From Oscillospiraceae bacterium (lineage in GTDB: Bacteria; Bacillota; Clostridia; Oscillospirales; Ruminococcaceae), in assembly GCA_017828975.1 (NCBI GenBank), contig JAGAJN010000032.1, positions 1 to 64,000 of the forward strand: a stretch of 64,000 bases of DNA, in the 5' to 3' direction. Within the stretch, counting starts at the first letter, position 1, and every line of letters starts with the position of its first letter. A program made the position numbers and the translations under genes. The notes under the pieces are model-generated. The model did not search any database. It was not told where the DNA came from and saw only the letters and a program-made list of their open reading frames with translations. Positions 8,049 through 15,301 of the stretch are shown piece after piece.

Positions 8049-9074
8049 ATGCAGACCTATGAAGGAAACGCCATTGATGCGTCCAATTCCGATAAGCTGA
8101 AAGCCCGTCTTGACAGAAGCTGCAAAAAGCTTCTCGCTTCAAGATATATCACTGCGTATATTCTAAAATCGGTGGTGCCGGAATACAAAGACTGCGACAT
8201 AAACACCGTAATGAAGCTTATCGGAAAGCGTGAGATCTCAAAAACGACCGTTGATATGGACATTCCGCCCATCGTGGAAAATGAAACCACAGAAGATAAT
8301 TCCATTAACGAAGGACAGCGCTTTTACGACATAAAATTCACCGCCCGCACACCGCAGGATCAGACAATAGCGCTAATCATCAACATTGAAATTCAGAATG
8401 AGATCAAAAAATATCACCTGATAAAACGTGCGGAATATTACTGCGCAAGGCTTATCTCCGCACAGTACAACAGCGTATTCACAGGCTCGGATTTTGACAA
8501 GATACAGAAGGTCTATTCCATATGGATATGCACATCACCCGACGCAAAGCACAGGAATACCATCTCACTTTACAAAATGAGCCGTGAAAATCTTATCGGG
8601 AATTATACCGACACCGAGGAGGATAAACGGTATTATGACCTGATGAATATAATTATGGTGTATCTGGGGGATTCTCAGACGAAGGAATGCGGCGGCATAA
8701 TACGAATGCTTTATTCGCTGCTTGTGGCAAATCTGACGCCCTATGAGAAGAAAAAGATCGCCCACGAAGAATTCGGCGTACCAATTGTACAGGAATTTGA
8801 TAAGGAGGTAAACGGTATGTGTGACATCAGTACTCTATATATTTCACAGGGAATAGCGCAAGGCGTGGCAAAAGGCAGAGCTGAGGGAAGAGCTGAGGGA
8901 AGAGCTGAGGGAAGAGCTGAGGGAAGAGCTGAGGGCAGAGCTGAAGGCAGAACTGAAGAAAAAATCAAAATGATAATCAAGCTGTTCAAAAAGGGTATGC
9001 CCGTTGAAGATATTGCTGATACTGCCGAGCTGACTATCTCCGAAACAGAGAAGATCATTAAGGAGAACTCTTAA
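8049..9074 (+). CDS. Rpn family recombination-promoting nuclease / PD-(D/E)XK (full-length, RpnL-like)
   Basis: 341 aa. The N-terminal part carries the PDDEXK_2 (transposase_31) nuclease core: FYDIKFTARTPQDQ followed by INIEIQNE gives the D...ExQ catalytic pattern. A helical middle region leads to a C-terminal tail with six tandem GRAE units plus GRTE (residues 276-303) and a closing helix-turn-helix-like segment. Rpn proteins are reported as toxic DNases that act in phage defence and are inhibited by their own separately translated C-terminal domain. No good Shine-Dalgarno precedes the ATG, whereas an AGGAGG lies inside the gene at 8803. The C-terminal module is duplicated downstream. Confidence 0.88.
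   Translation: MQTYEGNAIDASNSDKLKARLDRSCKKLLASRYITAYILKSVVPEYKDCDINTVMKLIGKREISKTTVDMDIPPIVENETTEDNSINEGQRFYDIKFTARTPQDQTIALIINIEIQNEIKKYHLIKRAEYYCARLISAQYNSVFTGSDFDKIQKVYSIWICTSPDAKHRNTISLYKMSRENLIGNYTDTEEDKRYYDLMNIIMVYLGDSQTKECGGIIRMLYSLLVANLTPYEKKKIAHEEFGVPIVQEFDKEVNGMCDISTLYISQGIAQGVAKGRAEGRAEGRAEGRAEGRAEGRAEGRTEEKIKMIIKLFKKGMPVEDIADTAELTISETEKIIKENS
8817..9074 (+). CDS. Nested in-frame gene for the Rpn C-terminal domain (RpnS-like antitoxin)
   Basis: An internal ATG at 8817, in frame with the Rpn gene, is preceded by AGGAGG (8803-8808) at an 8-nt spacing, the best ribosome binding site in the locus. Translation from here gives 85 aa: a short N-terminal segment (MCDISTLYISQGIAQG), the GRAE repeats and the terminal helices. 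Published work on Rpn systems describes exactly this arrangement, with the small C-terminal product blocking the full-length toxin and four-residue repeats that vary in number. Expression of the small product is inferred from the ribosome binding site, not shown. Confidence 0.72.
   Translation: MCDISTLYISQGIAQGVAKGRAEGRAEGRAEGRAEGRAEGRAEGRTEEKIKMIIKLFKKGMPVEDIADTAELTISETEKIIKENS
8874..8957 (+). repeat. 12-bp tandem coding repeat (GRAE units)
   Basis: Six 12-bp units encoding GRAE followed by one encoding GRTE. The downstream copy at 9182-9229 has three plus one. The central units are nearly identical at DNA level, which suggests slippage or unequal exchange. Confidence 0.9.
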
Positions 9075-9124
9075 ATTCAAAAACACCGTACATTGTACAG
9101 GAATTTGATAAGGAGGTAAACGGT

Positions 9125-9346
9125 ATGTGTGACATCAGTACTCTATATATTTCACAGGGAATAGCGCAAGGCGTGGCAAAAGGCAGAGCTGAGGGCAGAG
9201 CTGAGGGCAGAGCTGAAGGCAGAACTGAAGAAAAAATCAAAATGATAATCAAGCTGTTCAAAAAGGGTATGCCCGTTGAATATATTGCCGATACTGCCGA
9301 GCTGACTATCTCCGAAACAGAGAGGATAATTAAGGAGAACTCTTAA
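9125..9346 (+). CDS. Free-standing RpnS-like antitoxin homologue (duplicated C-terminal domain)
   Basis: A complete 73-aa gene with its own AGGAGG at the same distance as in the nested gene. It repeats the last 85 residues of the Rpn protein but has three GRAE units rather than six and two substitutions in the terminal helices (VEDIADT to VEYIADT; SETEKII to SETERII). No nuclease domain is attached. I infer a duplicated antitoxin, possibly an anti-toxin against Rpn variants with other repeat numbers or a spare inhibitor. The alternative is a decaying by-product of slippage, though frame, start, ribosome binding site and stop are all intact. Confidence 0.75.
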   Translation: MCDISTLYISQGIAQGVAKGRAEGRAEGRAEGRTEEKIKMIIKLFKKGMPVEYIADTAELTISETERIIKENS

Positions 9347-9384
9347 ATTCTAAGGAACTACCGAATAAATCGGCATTTTTGATT

Positions 9385-9450
9385 TTCTTGTTGCCTGAGT
9401 GACGTATTCGGATGTGTGTTCCCCCGCCGAAGGCGGGGGAACACACATTA
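9385..9450. repeat. Dispersed hairpin repeat, copy 1
   Basis: TTCTTGTTGCC followed by GAGT-ACG-AT-CGG leads into a long hairpin (GTGTGTTCCCCCGCC with GGCGGGGGAACACAC). The same block occurs at 54663-54729 with changes. It is terminator-like in shape but lacks a long T run. Confidence 0.6.
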
Positions 9451-9512
9451 ATCAGTATTTTCCTAATACACCGCACCTATTGTACAGGAATTTGATAAGA
9501 AGGGGCTAATAT

Positions 9513-9971
9513 ATGACAATTTTTAGTTACATAAGAGCAGCTTTAATAAGTGAATTTTGGACATTAACAGACTTAAATGAATGGATTATCAATGTGCTAA
9601 CAGCAAGCAATAAATATCATTATGAATTATATGATTTGTTATATGTTAAAGATTTTGAAAAAGTAATGGAGATATTATCACATTTGGCTGCATTAGAAGA
9701 TTACACAAAATATAATGAAATCTCAATTCCTTATGTTGTTTTAGGGTATTATTACTGGCGATATATTTTAGGACAAATTGAATTGAGAAAATGTGTAATT
9801 TTGTGTGGAGAGTATGCCGATCAAGTAGGAACAAACTTAGATTGTTCAGAATTTTACAGCTTGATTAAGGAAATTGATGATAGTGTTGTAAAGGATAATA
9901 TGAGAGTTTTATGTGAAGACTTATTTGTTGAAGCAAAACGACAATATAAATTAATCCATGAATTTTGTTGA
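9513..9971 (+). CDS. Unknown AT-rich gene attached to the Rpn junction remnant
   Basis: 152 aa, not recognised. It is rich in aromatic and acidic residues, has no signal peptide or clear membrane segment, and could be a small all-helical protein. Base and codon use (many AAA, TTA, ATA, GAT) are far more AT-rich than the flanking genes, which points to transfer. The upstream sequence ATTGTACAGGAATTTGATAA (9479 onward) copies the junction that precedes both RpnS modules, and AAGGGG supplies its ribosome binding site. An immunity-like or defence-associated role would fit the place but is only a guess. Confidence 0.6.
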   Translation: MTIFSYIRAALISEFWTLTDLNEWIINVLTASNKYHYELYDLLYVKDFEKVMEILSHLAALEDYTKYNEISIPYVVLGYYYWRYILGQIELRKCVILCGEYADQVGTNLDCSEFYSLIKEIDDSVVKDNMRVLCEDLFVEAKRQYKLIHEFC

Positions 9972-10106
9972 TACATTATATTTATCGTTGCTAACAATAA
10001 CAATAGCCAGCTTACCTCCGTTACCGACAGAAACAGAAATGTTGTGACCTCCACCGATTATTCGGGCAAAAGGAGAACTCATAACCCAAGCGTTCATCAG
10101 CAGCTA

Positions 10107-10137
10107 TCGTCCCGCTATTATGCGGGGCGATTTTAAA
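10107..10137 (+). terminator. Terminator closing the Rpn island
   Basis: ATCGTCCCGC pairs with GCGGGGCGAT (one G-T pair), followed by TTTT. The 9972-10106 stretch before it holds no gene I can support, only a short open tail in the frame of the preceding gene. Confidence 0.75.
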
Positions 10138-10264
10138 TTACAGATATGTTTCCGAAATCTAAAAATATCCACAAAAAATAGGTGACATTTTAGTAAATCC
10201 GTGGTATAATAAAATCTTGAACATTTATGCGGAAAAACCGCAAAAATAAAGGAATGATTTATTT

Positions 10265-11731
10265 ATGGACGGCAAATATGACGTTATTATAGCAGGCACG
10301 GGCGCAGGCGGACTTTATTCGGCACTCAGCCTTCCCCAAAGCCTGAAGATACTTATTATCACCAAAAGAGAGCTTATGCTCTGCAATTCCGCTCTTGCAC
10401 AGGGCGGAATTGCGGGAGTTTACAAGCCCGTTGACGATGATAACATTCAGCTGCACACCAATGACACCCTTGTGGCAGGCGGCTTCAAGAACAATCCCGA
10501 CAGCCTTAAGGTGCTTGTTACCGAAGCGGCACAGGAGATAGGACACCTCATTGACCTCGGCGTTGACTTCGACAGAACAGCCGACGGCGAACTTCACCGC
10601 ACCCTCGAAGGCGGTCACTCCCGCCACAGAATTTTCCACCACAAGGACAGCACGGGCTACGAAATAACCGCCCGCCTTGCCGATGCCGTGAAGAAGCTCC
10701 CCAATGTCACCATTGCCGAGAATGCCCTGCTTTGCGACGTTAAAAAGGTAGACGGCGGATTCTCCTGCGATATTCTTAAGGACGGCGTTCACCATATTGC
10801 CGACGGAAAATTTATGATACTTGCAACAGGCGGTATCGGACGAGTTTACGATTTTACCACAAACTCCGCTATCGCAACGGGTGACGGCATTGCATTCGCA
10901 TACGAAATGGGTGCGGTCATCAAAAATCTCAGCCTGATACAGTTCCACCCCACCGCATTCAACGACAAGCACACAAGAGAATGTTTCCTTATCTCCGAAG
11001 CGGTCAGGGGCGAGGGCGCATATCTTCTCAACAAGAACAAAGAGCGTTTTATGCAGAATTACGACGAGCGTCTGGAGCTTGCACCCAGAGATGTGGTTTC
11101 CCACGCAATCGTTACCGAGGGCAAACGGCTTGATTCGGACGAATTTTACCTTGATATTTCCCATAAGGACAGCGATTTCCTGAAAAACCGCTTCCCCATG
11201 ATATACGAAAAATGCCTTGAATACGGCTATGATATGACCAAGGAGCCTATTCCCATCTACCCCTGTCAGCACTATCTGATGGGCGGTATCAACGTAAATA
11301 CCAAGGCTGAAACCTCTATCGACGACCTCTACGCCGTGGGCGAATGTTCACACACAGGTGTCCACGGAAACAACCGCCTTGCCAGCAATTCCCTGCTGGA
11401 AGCTCTGGTATTTGCACATCAGGCGGCAGAGGACATTGTAAGAAAGCTTGCGGAAAACCCCGAAAAATACAAGGACGCACCGTCAAGCTATGATTATAAG
11501 GTTTCCGAAACAGCACAGCCTATCCCCACGGGAATACGCACGGAAATTCGCCACATTATGCAGAAGGCGTACTTCGTTATCCCCGACATTGCGGAAGCCG
11601 TCAAGGGCTTTGAGCGGGTCTCCGAGATAAAGCGTGACCTTGAAAAGGGCGACTATTTCGTTGACCACAACTATGTTGAAGCAAGGTCCCTTGCAACGGT
11701 CGCTTACATAATTCTGAAAGAGGTTATCTGA
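10265..11731 (+). CDS. nadB: L-aspartate oxidase
   Basis: Oxidises L-aspartate to iminoaspartate, the first step of de novo NAD synthesis, with FAD. The 488-aa product starts with the FAD-binding IIAGTGAGGLYSAL motif and has ALAQGGIAG, the substrate-site region LEGGHSRHRIFHHKD, an ATGGIGRVY motif, QFHPTAF and a late CSHTGVHGNNRLASNSLLEA segment typical of NadB rather than of succinate dehydrogenase. nadA and nadC are not adjacent, unlike in many Firmicutes. The stop codon overlaps the start of rsmE by one base (TGATG), so the two are cotranscribed. Confidence 0.93.
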   Translation: MDGKYDVIIAGTGAGGLYSALSLPQSLKILIITKRELMLCNSALAQGGIAGVYKPVDDDNIQLHTNDTLVAGGFKNNPDSLKVLVTEAAQEIGHLIDLGVDFDRTADGELHRTLEGGHSRHRIFHHKDSTGYEITARLADAVKKLPNVTIAENALLCDVKKVDGGFSCDILKDGVHHIADGKFMILATGGIGRVYDFTTNSAIATGDGIAFAYEMGAVIKNLSLIQFHPTAFNDKHTRECFLISEAVRGEGAYLLNKNKERFMQNYDERLELAPRDVVSHAIVTEGKRLDSDEFYLDISHKDSDFLKNRFPMIYEKCLEYGYDMTKEPIPIYPCQHYLMGGINVNTKAETSIDDLYAVGECSHTGVHGNNRLASNSLLEALVFAHQAAEDIVRKLAENPEKYKDAPSSYDYKVSETAQPIPTGIRTEIRHIMQKAYFVIPDIAEAVKGFERVSEIKRDLEKGDYFVDHNYVEARSLATVAYIILKEVI

Positions 11732-12453
11732 TGCCGAGATTTTTCACCGCCGAGGTAAACGGCGACAAGATCATCACCACAGGCGAGGACGCACGTCATA
11801 TCGGCTATTCCCTGCGAATGAAAATAGGCGATGAGATCACATTTTGCAGCGGCGGCTTTGAATATATCTGCAAGATCGAGGAAATGAACGGCAGCGAGGT
11901 GGTCAGCGGCATAGTGGAAAAGCGTCCCACCGAAAGCGAGCCGACTGTGTTCCTCACGCTCTATCAGGCATATCCCAAGTCGGATAAGCTGGAGCTTATT
12001 GTCCAAAAAGCCACCGAGCTGGGCGTTTCGAGAATTGTCCCATTTACGTCCAAAAGATGCGTTGCCAAGCCCCCCACGGAAAAGAGCGGCACAAAACGCA
12101 CGGAGCGTCTGAGAAAAATAGCCATGGAAGCCGCCAAGCAATCGGGACGGGGCATTATCCCCGAAGTTGCCGAGCCTATGACATTCCGTGAAGCGGTGGA
12201 GGATATGAAGCGTTCGGAAATACGCCTTTTCTGCTATGAAAACGGCGGTATTCGGCTGAACGATGCGGGGATAGACGGCGAAAAATCCGTTGCCCTGATG
12301 GTGGGCAGCGAGGGCGGCTTTGACCGTGACGAAGCGGAGCTTGCGGAACAGTCGGGCGCACAGCTTATCTGGCTGGGTAAGCGAATCCTCCGCTGCGAAA
12401 CCTGTCCCATAGCGGTAAGTGCGGTGGTTATGAACCTTTCGGGAAATCTTTGA
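11731..12453 (+). CDS. rsmE: 16S rRNA (uracil(1498)-N(3))-methyltransferase
   Basis: SPOUT-class methyltransferase that modifies U1498 of 16S rRNA. The 240 aa contain an N-terminal PUA-like domain (MPRFFTAE start) and the SAM-binding trefoil-knot region with KSDKLELIVQKATELGV, VGSEGGFDRDE and LGKRILRCET, all standard for RsmE. It overlaps nadB by one base and precedes a hydrolase gene by 13 bp. Confidence 0.93.
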   Translation: MPRFFTAEVNGDKIITTGEDARHIGYSLRMKIGDEITFCSGGFEYICKIEEMNGSEVVSGIVEKRPTESEPTVFLTLYQAYPKSDKLELIVQKATELGVSRIVPFTSKRCVAKPPTEKSGTKRTERLRKIAMEAAKQSGRGIIPEVAEPMTFREAVEDMKRSEIRLFCYENGGIRLNDAGIDGEKSVALMVGSEGGFDRDEAELAEQSGAQLIWLGKRILRCETCPIAVSAVVMNLSGNL

Positions 12454-12466
12454 AACGAGGTACGGT

Positions 12467-13213
12467 ATGACATATACGGTTAAGGAGCTATGCTGCAAAA
12501 ACGGCGAAAACAGCATATTCGGCGTTCTATATATGCCCGAAACAGGCGGGAAAAGGGTGCCTGCCGCCATTCTCAGCCACGGCTATAACTCTTCCCATTC
12601 GCATATTCTCGATCTGGCGGAGCGGCTTGCGGAAAACGGCATTGCCGCATACTGCTACGATTTCTGCGGCGGTTCCAACATCTCAAGAAGTGACGGAAAA
12701 TCAACCGAAATGAGCGTTATCACCGAGCAAAACGACCTGAAAGCCGTTATCGAAATGATAAAAAGCTGCGATTTTGCCGACACCGATAAAATTTTTCTCT
12801 ACGGCGAAAGTCAGGGCGGCTTTATTTCTGCACTGACCGCCCCCGATGTCAAGGAGGATATTGCGGGAATTGCGCTGCTTTACCCCGCCTTCTGCATACC
12901 CAACGACTGGCTCTGCCGTGACCCGGAAACAATGACCGAACCCTTTGATTTTATGGGACTGAAGCTGTCGAGAACCTTCTATGACGGCGTCCCCCGTTAT
13001 GATGTCTATGCCCATATCAGCAGGTTTGACAAGCCCGTGCTTCTTATCCACGGAGATGCGGACGACCTTGTTGATGTGACCTACGCAAAAAAGGCGGGCA
13101 GTTCATTCCCCGACTGCCGATTGGAAATTTATGAAAATGAGGGACACGGCTTCTCCCCCGATGCGAGAAAGAAGATGTGCGTTCGGGTGACTGAATTTTT
13201 GGGGAATATCTGA
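12467..13213 (+). CDS. Alpha/beta hydrolase (serine aminopeptidase S33-like)
   Basis: 248 aa with an alpha/beta hydrolase fold: HGY oxyanion segment (AILSHGYNSSHSH), nucleophile elbow GESQGG (serine), an aspartate in HGDADDLVD and a late histidine in NEGHGFSP. It resembles acyl esterases and S33-like hydrolases found widely in Firmicutes. No signal peptide is seen, so it is probably cytoplasmic. It is the third gene of the nadB-rsmE operon. The substrate cannot be deduced. Confidence 0.8.
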   Translation: MTYTVKELCCKNGENSIFGVLYMPETGGKRVPAAILSHGYNSSHSHILDLAERLAENGIAAYCYDFCGGSNISRSDGKSTEMSVITEQNDLKAVIEMIKSCDFADTDKIFLYGESQGGFISALTAPDVKEDIAGIALLYPAFCIPNDWLCRDPETMTEPFDFMGLKLSRTFYDGVPRYDVYAHISRFDKPVLLIHGDADDLVDVTYAKKAGSSFPDCRLEIYENEGHGFSPDARKKMCVRVTEFLGNI

Positions 13214-13221
13214 AATCTCAC

Positions 13222-13250
13222 TTGACTAATCTTCAAAATTGCGCTATAAT
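13222..13250 (+). promoter_or_regulatory. Promoter of the small membrane protein and amidohydrolase
   Basis: TTGACT (13222-13227) and a perfect TATAAT (13245-13250) are 17 bp apart. This places transcription start after 13255 and rules out an upstream TTG start for the small gene. Confidence 0.75.
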
Positions 13251-13281
13251 GAGTGAAAGCATTTTGAAAGGAGCAATAACC

Positions 13282-13473
13282 ATGTCCGAAAAGATCGTAA
13301 AAAAAGGTGTAGCAGGTCACGCTGACAGAGAGGAATTCCTTCGCTCGGCTATTCCCGTTGCGACAGCACTTTTCCTGCTGATGGCATCTGTTGCATATAT
13401 CGTTTACCGTATCGTTGACAACCGCAATTACAACGAAAGATGGAAAGATTACGACGAGTGCGGACTTTCCTGA
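13282..13473 (+). CDS. Small single-pass membrane protein, unknown
   Basis: 63 aa. ATG at 13282 follows AAAGGAG at a good distance; sequence further upstream in the same frame is the promoter. A charged N-terminus (MSEKIVKKG...) precedes one membrane segment (about residues 24-44, IPVATALFLLMASVAYIVY) and a polar acidic tail. The family is not recognised. Its stop codon overlaps the start of the amidohydrolase by one base (TGATG), so it is translationally coupled to it. Confidence 0.65.
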   Translation: MSEKIVKKGVAGHADREEFLRSAIPVATALFLLMASVAYIVYRIVDNRNYNERWKDYDECGLS

Positions 13474-14627
13474 TGAAGCCTATGTATATTTACAACGCAC
13501 AGCTTATGACAATGTGCCGTGAGGACGATTTTCTTATCCCAAACGGCTATGTGAAAATAGAAAACGGCGTTATTACCGAGGTTTCCGAGGGCGTTCCCAC
13601 GGATATTTCCGACAATGATATAAACGCTGAGGGCAAGATTCTTATGCCCGGACTTATCGACGCACACACCCACATGGGCGTTATCGGCAGCGGCGAGGGC
13701 GAGGAGGGCGACGACGTTAACGAGTTCACCGACCCCGTAACGCCCCACCTGAGAGCCATTGACGGCGTTAATCCCCTTGACCGCTATTTCGAGGACGCTC
13801 GGAAATCGGGCGTGACTGCCGTTGTTACGGGACTTGGCAGCACCAATCCCATCGGCGGGGATATGATTTTGATGAAAACTGCGGGTATCCGTGCGGACGA
13901 TATGCTTATAAAAAAAGCGGGAATAAAGTTCGCTCTGGGCGAAAATCCCAAGGGCTGTTATTCCGACAGGGACGAGTTTCCCGTCACCCGAATGTCAACC
14001 GCCGCAGCTATCCGTGAAGCCCTTAAAAAGGCAAAACGCTACTTAGAGGACATCGAAGCCGCCGAGGAAGGCGAGCTGCCCGAGCTGGACGTCCGCTCCG
14101 AAGCGCTTATTCCGCTGTTAAAGGGCGAAATCCCCGCACATTTCCACTGCCACCGTCTGGACGATATTTTCACCGCAACCCGTATCTGCAATGAGTTTTC
14201 GCTGTCAAGGCTGCTTATCCATTGCACCGAGGGACATTTAGGTGCGGAAATTCTCGGAAAGGACGGCGAATCCGCAGTTCTGGGACCTATCATCTGCGAC
14301 AGGGGCAAGCCCGAGCTTCGCAACATCACCCCGAAAAATGCTGCGGAGCTTTACAAAAACGGCGTAAAGATCGCCATCTGCACCGACCATCCTGAGATAC
14401 CCATCGACTATCTGCTGACAAGCGCAGCCGTCTGCGTCAAGCACGGACTTCCCCGTGAAGAAGCGCTCAGAGCCATAACTGTAAATCCCGCCGAAATGCT
14501 GGGCGTGTCCGACCAAATCGGCTGCATAAAAAAGGGTGCGGACGCCGACCTTGTTCTTATGAGCGGCGACCCTTTGGATATAATGTCCGAACCCCTTATG
14601 GTCATGATTGACGGAAAAATTGTATAA
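13473..14627 (+). CDS. Amidohydrolase family protein (imidazolonepropionase/dihydroorotase-like)
   Basis: A 384-aa metal-dependent hydrolase. LMPGLIDAHTHMGV holds the HxH metal site, HFHCHR and LIHCTEG supply later histidines, and ICTDHPEIP supplies the catalytic aspartate. The closing VNPAEMLGVSDQIGCIKKGADADLVL segment is typical of the superfamily. The ATG at 13473 overlaps the previous stop, a tighter choice than the in-frame ATG at 13440 inside that gene. The substrate is unknown; similar clostridial proteins are annotated only as amidohydrolases. Confidence 0.82.
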   Translation: MKPMYIYNAQLMTMCREDDFLIPNGYVKIENGVITEVSEGVPTDISDNDINAEGKILMPGLIDAHTHMGVIGSGEGEEGDDVNEFTDPVTPHLRAIDGVNPLDRYFEDARKSGVTAVVTGLGSTNPIGGDMILMKTAGIRADDMLIKKAGIKFALGENPKGCYSDRDEFPVTRMSTAAAIREALKKAKRYLEDIEAAEEGELPELDVRSEALIPLLKGEIPAHFHCHRLDDIFTATRICNEFSLSRLLIHCTEGHLGAEILGKDGESAVLGPIICDRGKPELRNITPKNAAELYKNGVKIAICTDHPEIPIDYLLTSAAVCVKHGLPREEALRAITVNPAEMLGVSDQIGCIKKGADADLVLMSGDPLDIMSEPLMVMIDGKIV

Positions 14628-14635
14628 TAAAACAA

Positions 14636-14666
14636 CGACCGCTCGTGCCGAAAACACGAACGGTCG
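14636..14666. terminator. Bidirectional terminator between amidohydrolase and rhomboid genes
   Basis: CGACCG-CTCGTG pairs with CACGA-ACGGTCG. An A-run on the left and T-run on the right let it work for both convergent genes. Confidence 0.8.
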
Positions 14667-14670
14667 ATTT

Positions 14671-15279
14671 TTATTCCGAAAGATATGTCCGATAATCTGT
14701 CTTATCGGGCTTTTTCAGCAGATAGCCGAAGCCGCCGCCGCAGATACCGCCGATAATATGTCCGAACTGGGAAATGTTATCGTGAACGGTCAGAGCGGTG
14801 ACTATCTCGCCGCCCAAATAGAAGATCGCCACAAGGATAATAGTCAGCGGGATACCCTTTTCCTTTTTCGCCGTAGAGAAGGAGCTGAGCATTATCAGCA
14901 TAAAGCAGATGCCACTGGCACCGCACAGCATGATATTCGGGAAGAATATGGAGTGGAGAATACCCGTAATAAGGGCGGTCAGAGCGGTCATTATGGCAAG
15001 ATTTCCGCTGCCGTACTTTTCCTCTATCATCGGTCCCACCAGCAGGATTATGGTAAAATTACTCACAAAATGCTGTAAATTTGCGTGTCCGATAATATGC
15101 GTAAACAGCCTTAAATAGGTCAGCGGGTTAAGCAGGGAGCTTCTGTAAACGGAAAACAGATGCTGCGTTGTCCAGCCGTTTGTTATCTTCCCCAGAAACA
15201 GCGCAGCCAGCGACATTACTGCCAAAGTCAGCACCACGGGGGAGTTGTAGGATATTCTGAATTTTTTCTTTTCCGCCAT
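14671..15279 (-). CDS. Rhomboid family intramembrane serine protease
   Basis: A 202-aa polytopic membrane protein. LRLFTHIIGHANLQHFVSN is the early rhomboid HxxxxHxxxN-type motif, the nucleophile motif GASG (CGASGICF) and the histidine in SQFGHIIGG form the serine-histidine dyad. About six membrane segments are visible. Rhomboids cut substrates within the membrane. The gene lies 22 bp downstream of a chemoreceptor gene on the same strand and may be cotranscribed with it. Confidence 0.85.
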   Translation of the reverse strand: MAEKKKFRISYNSPVVLTLAVMSLAALFLGKITNGWTTQHLFSVYRSSLLNPLTYLRLFTHIIGHANLQHFVSNFTIILLVGPMIEEKYGSGNLAIMTALTALITGILHSIFFPNIMLCGASGICFMLIMLSSFSTAKKEKGIPLTIILVAIFYLGGEIVTALTVHDNISQFGHIIGGICGGGFGYLLKKPDKTDYRTYLSE

Positions 15280-15301
15280 TTTATTTGATCCTTTCGATTT
15301 T

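Larger units (their letters stand above)
8783..9357 (+). repeat. Tandem duplication of the Rpn C-terminal module
   Basis: The segment starting ATTGTACAGGAATTTGATAA at 8783 recurs from 9092, including ribosome binding site, start codon, coding region and stop. The copies differ in GRAE repeat number (six versus three) and in a few bases. A third short remnant of the same left junction lies at 9469-9505. Confidence 0.9.

Noticed and set aside
8874-8957. Short direct repeats resembling a minimal CRISPR array
   Set aside because: The units are 12 bp, contiguous without spacers, in frame and encode GRAE; they are a coding tandem repeat in an Rpn-type gene.
13222-13281. Longer N-terminus for the small membrane protein from an upstream TTG
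   Set aside because: That TTG is the first part of a TTGACT -35 element and the -10 TATAAT follows, so the region is promoter, not coding.
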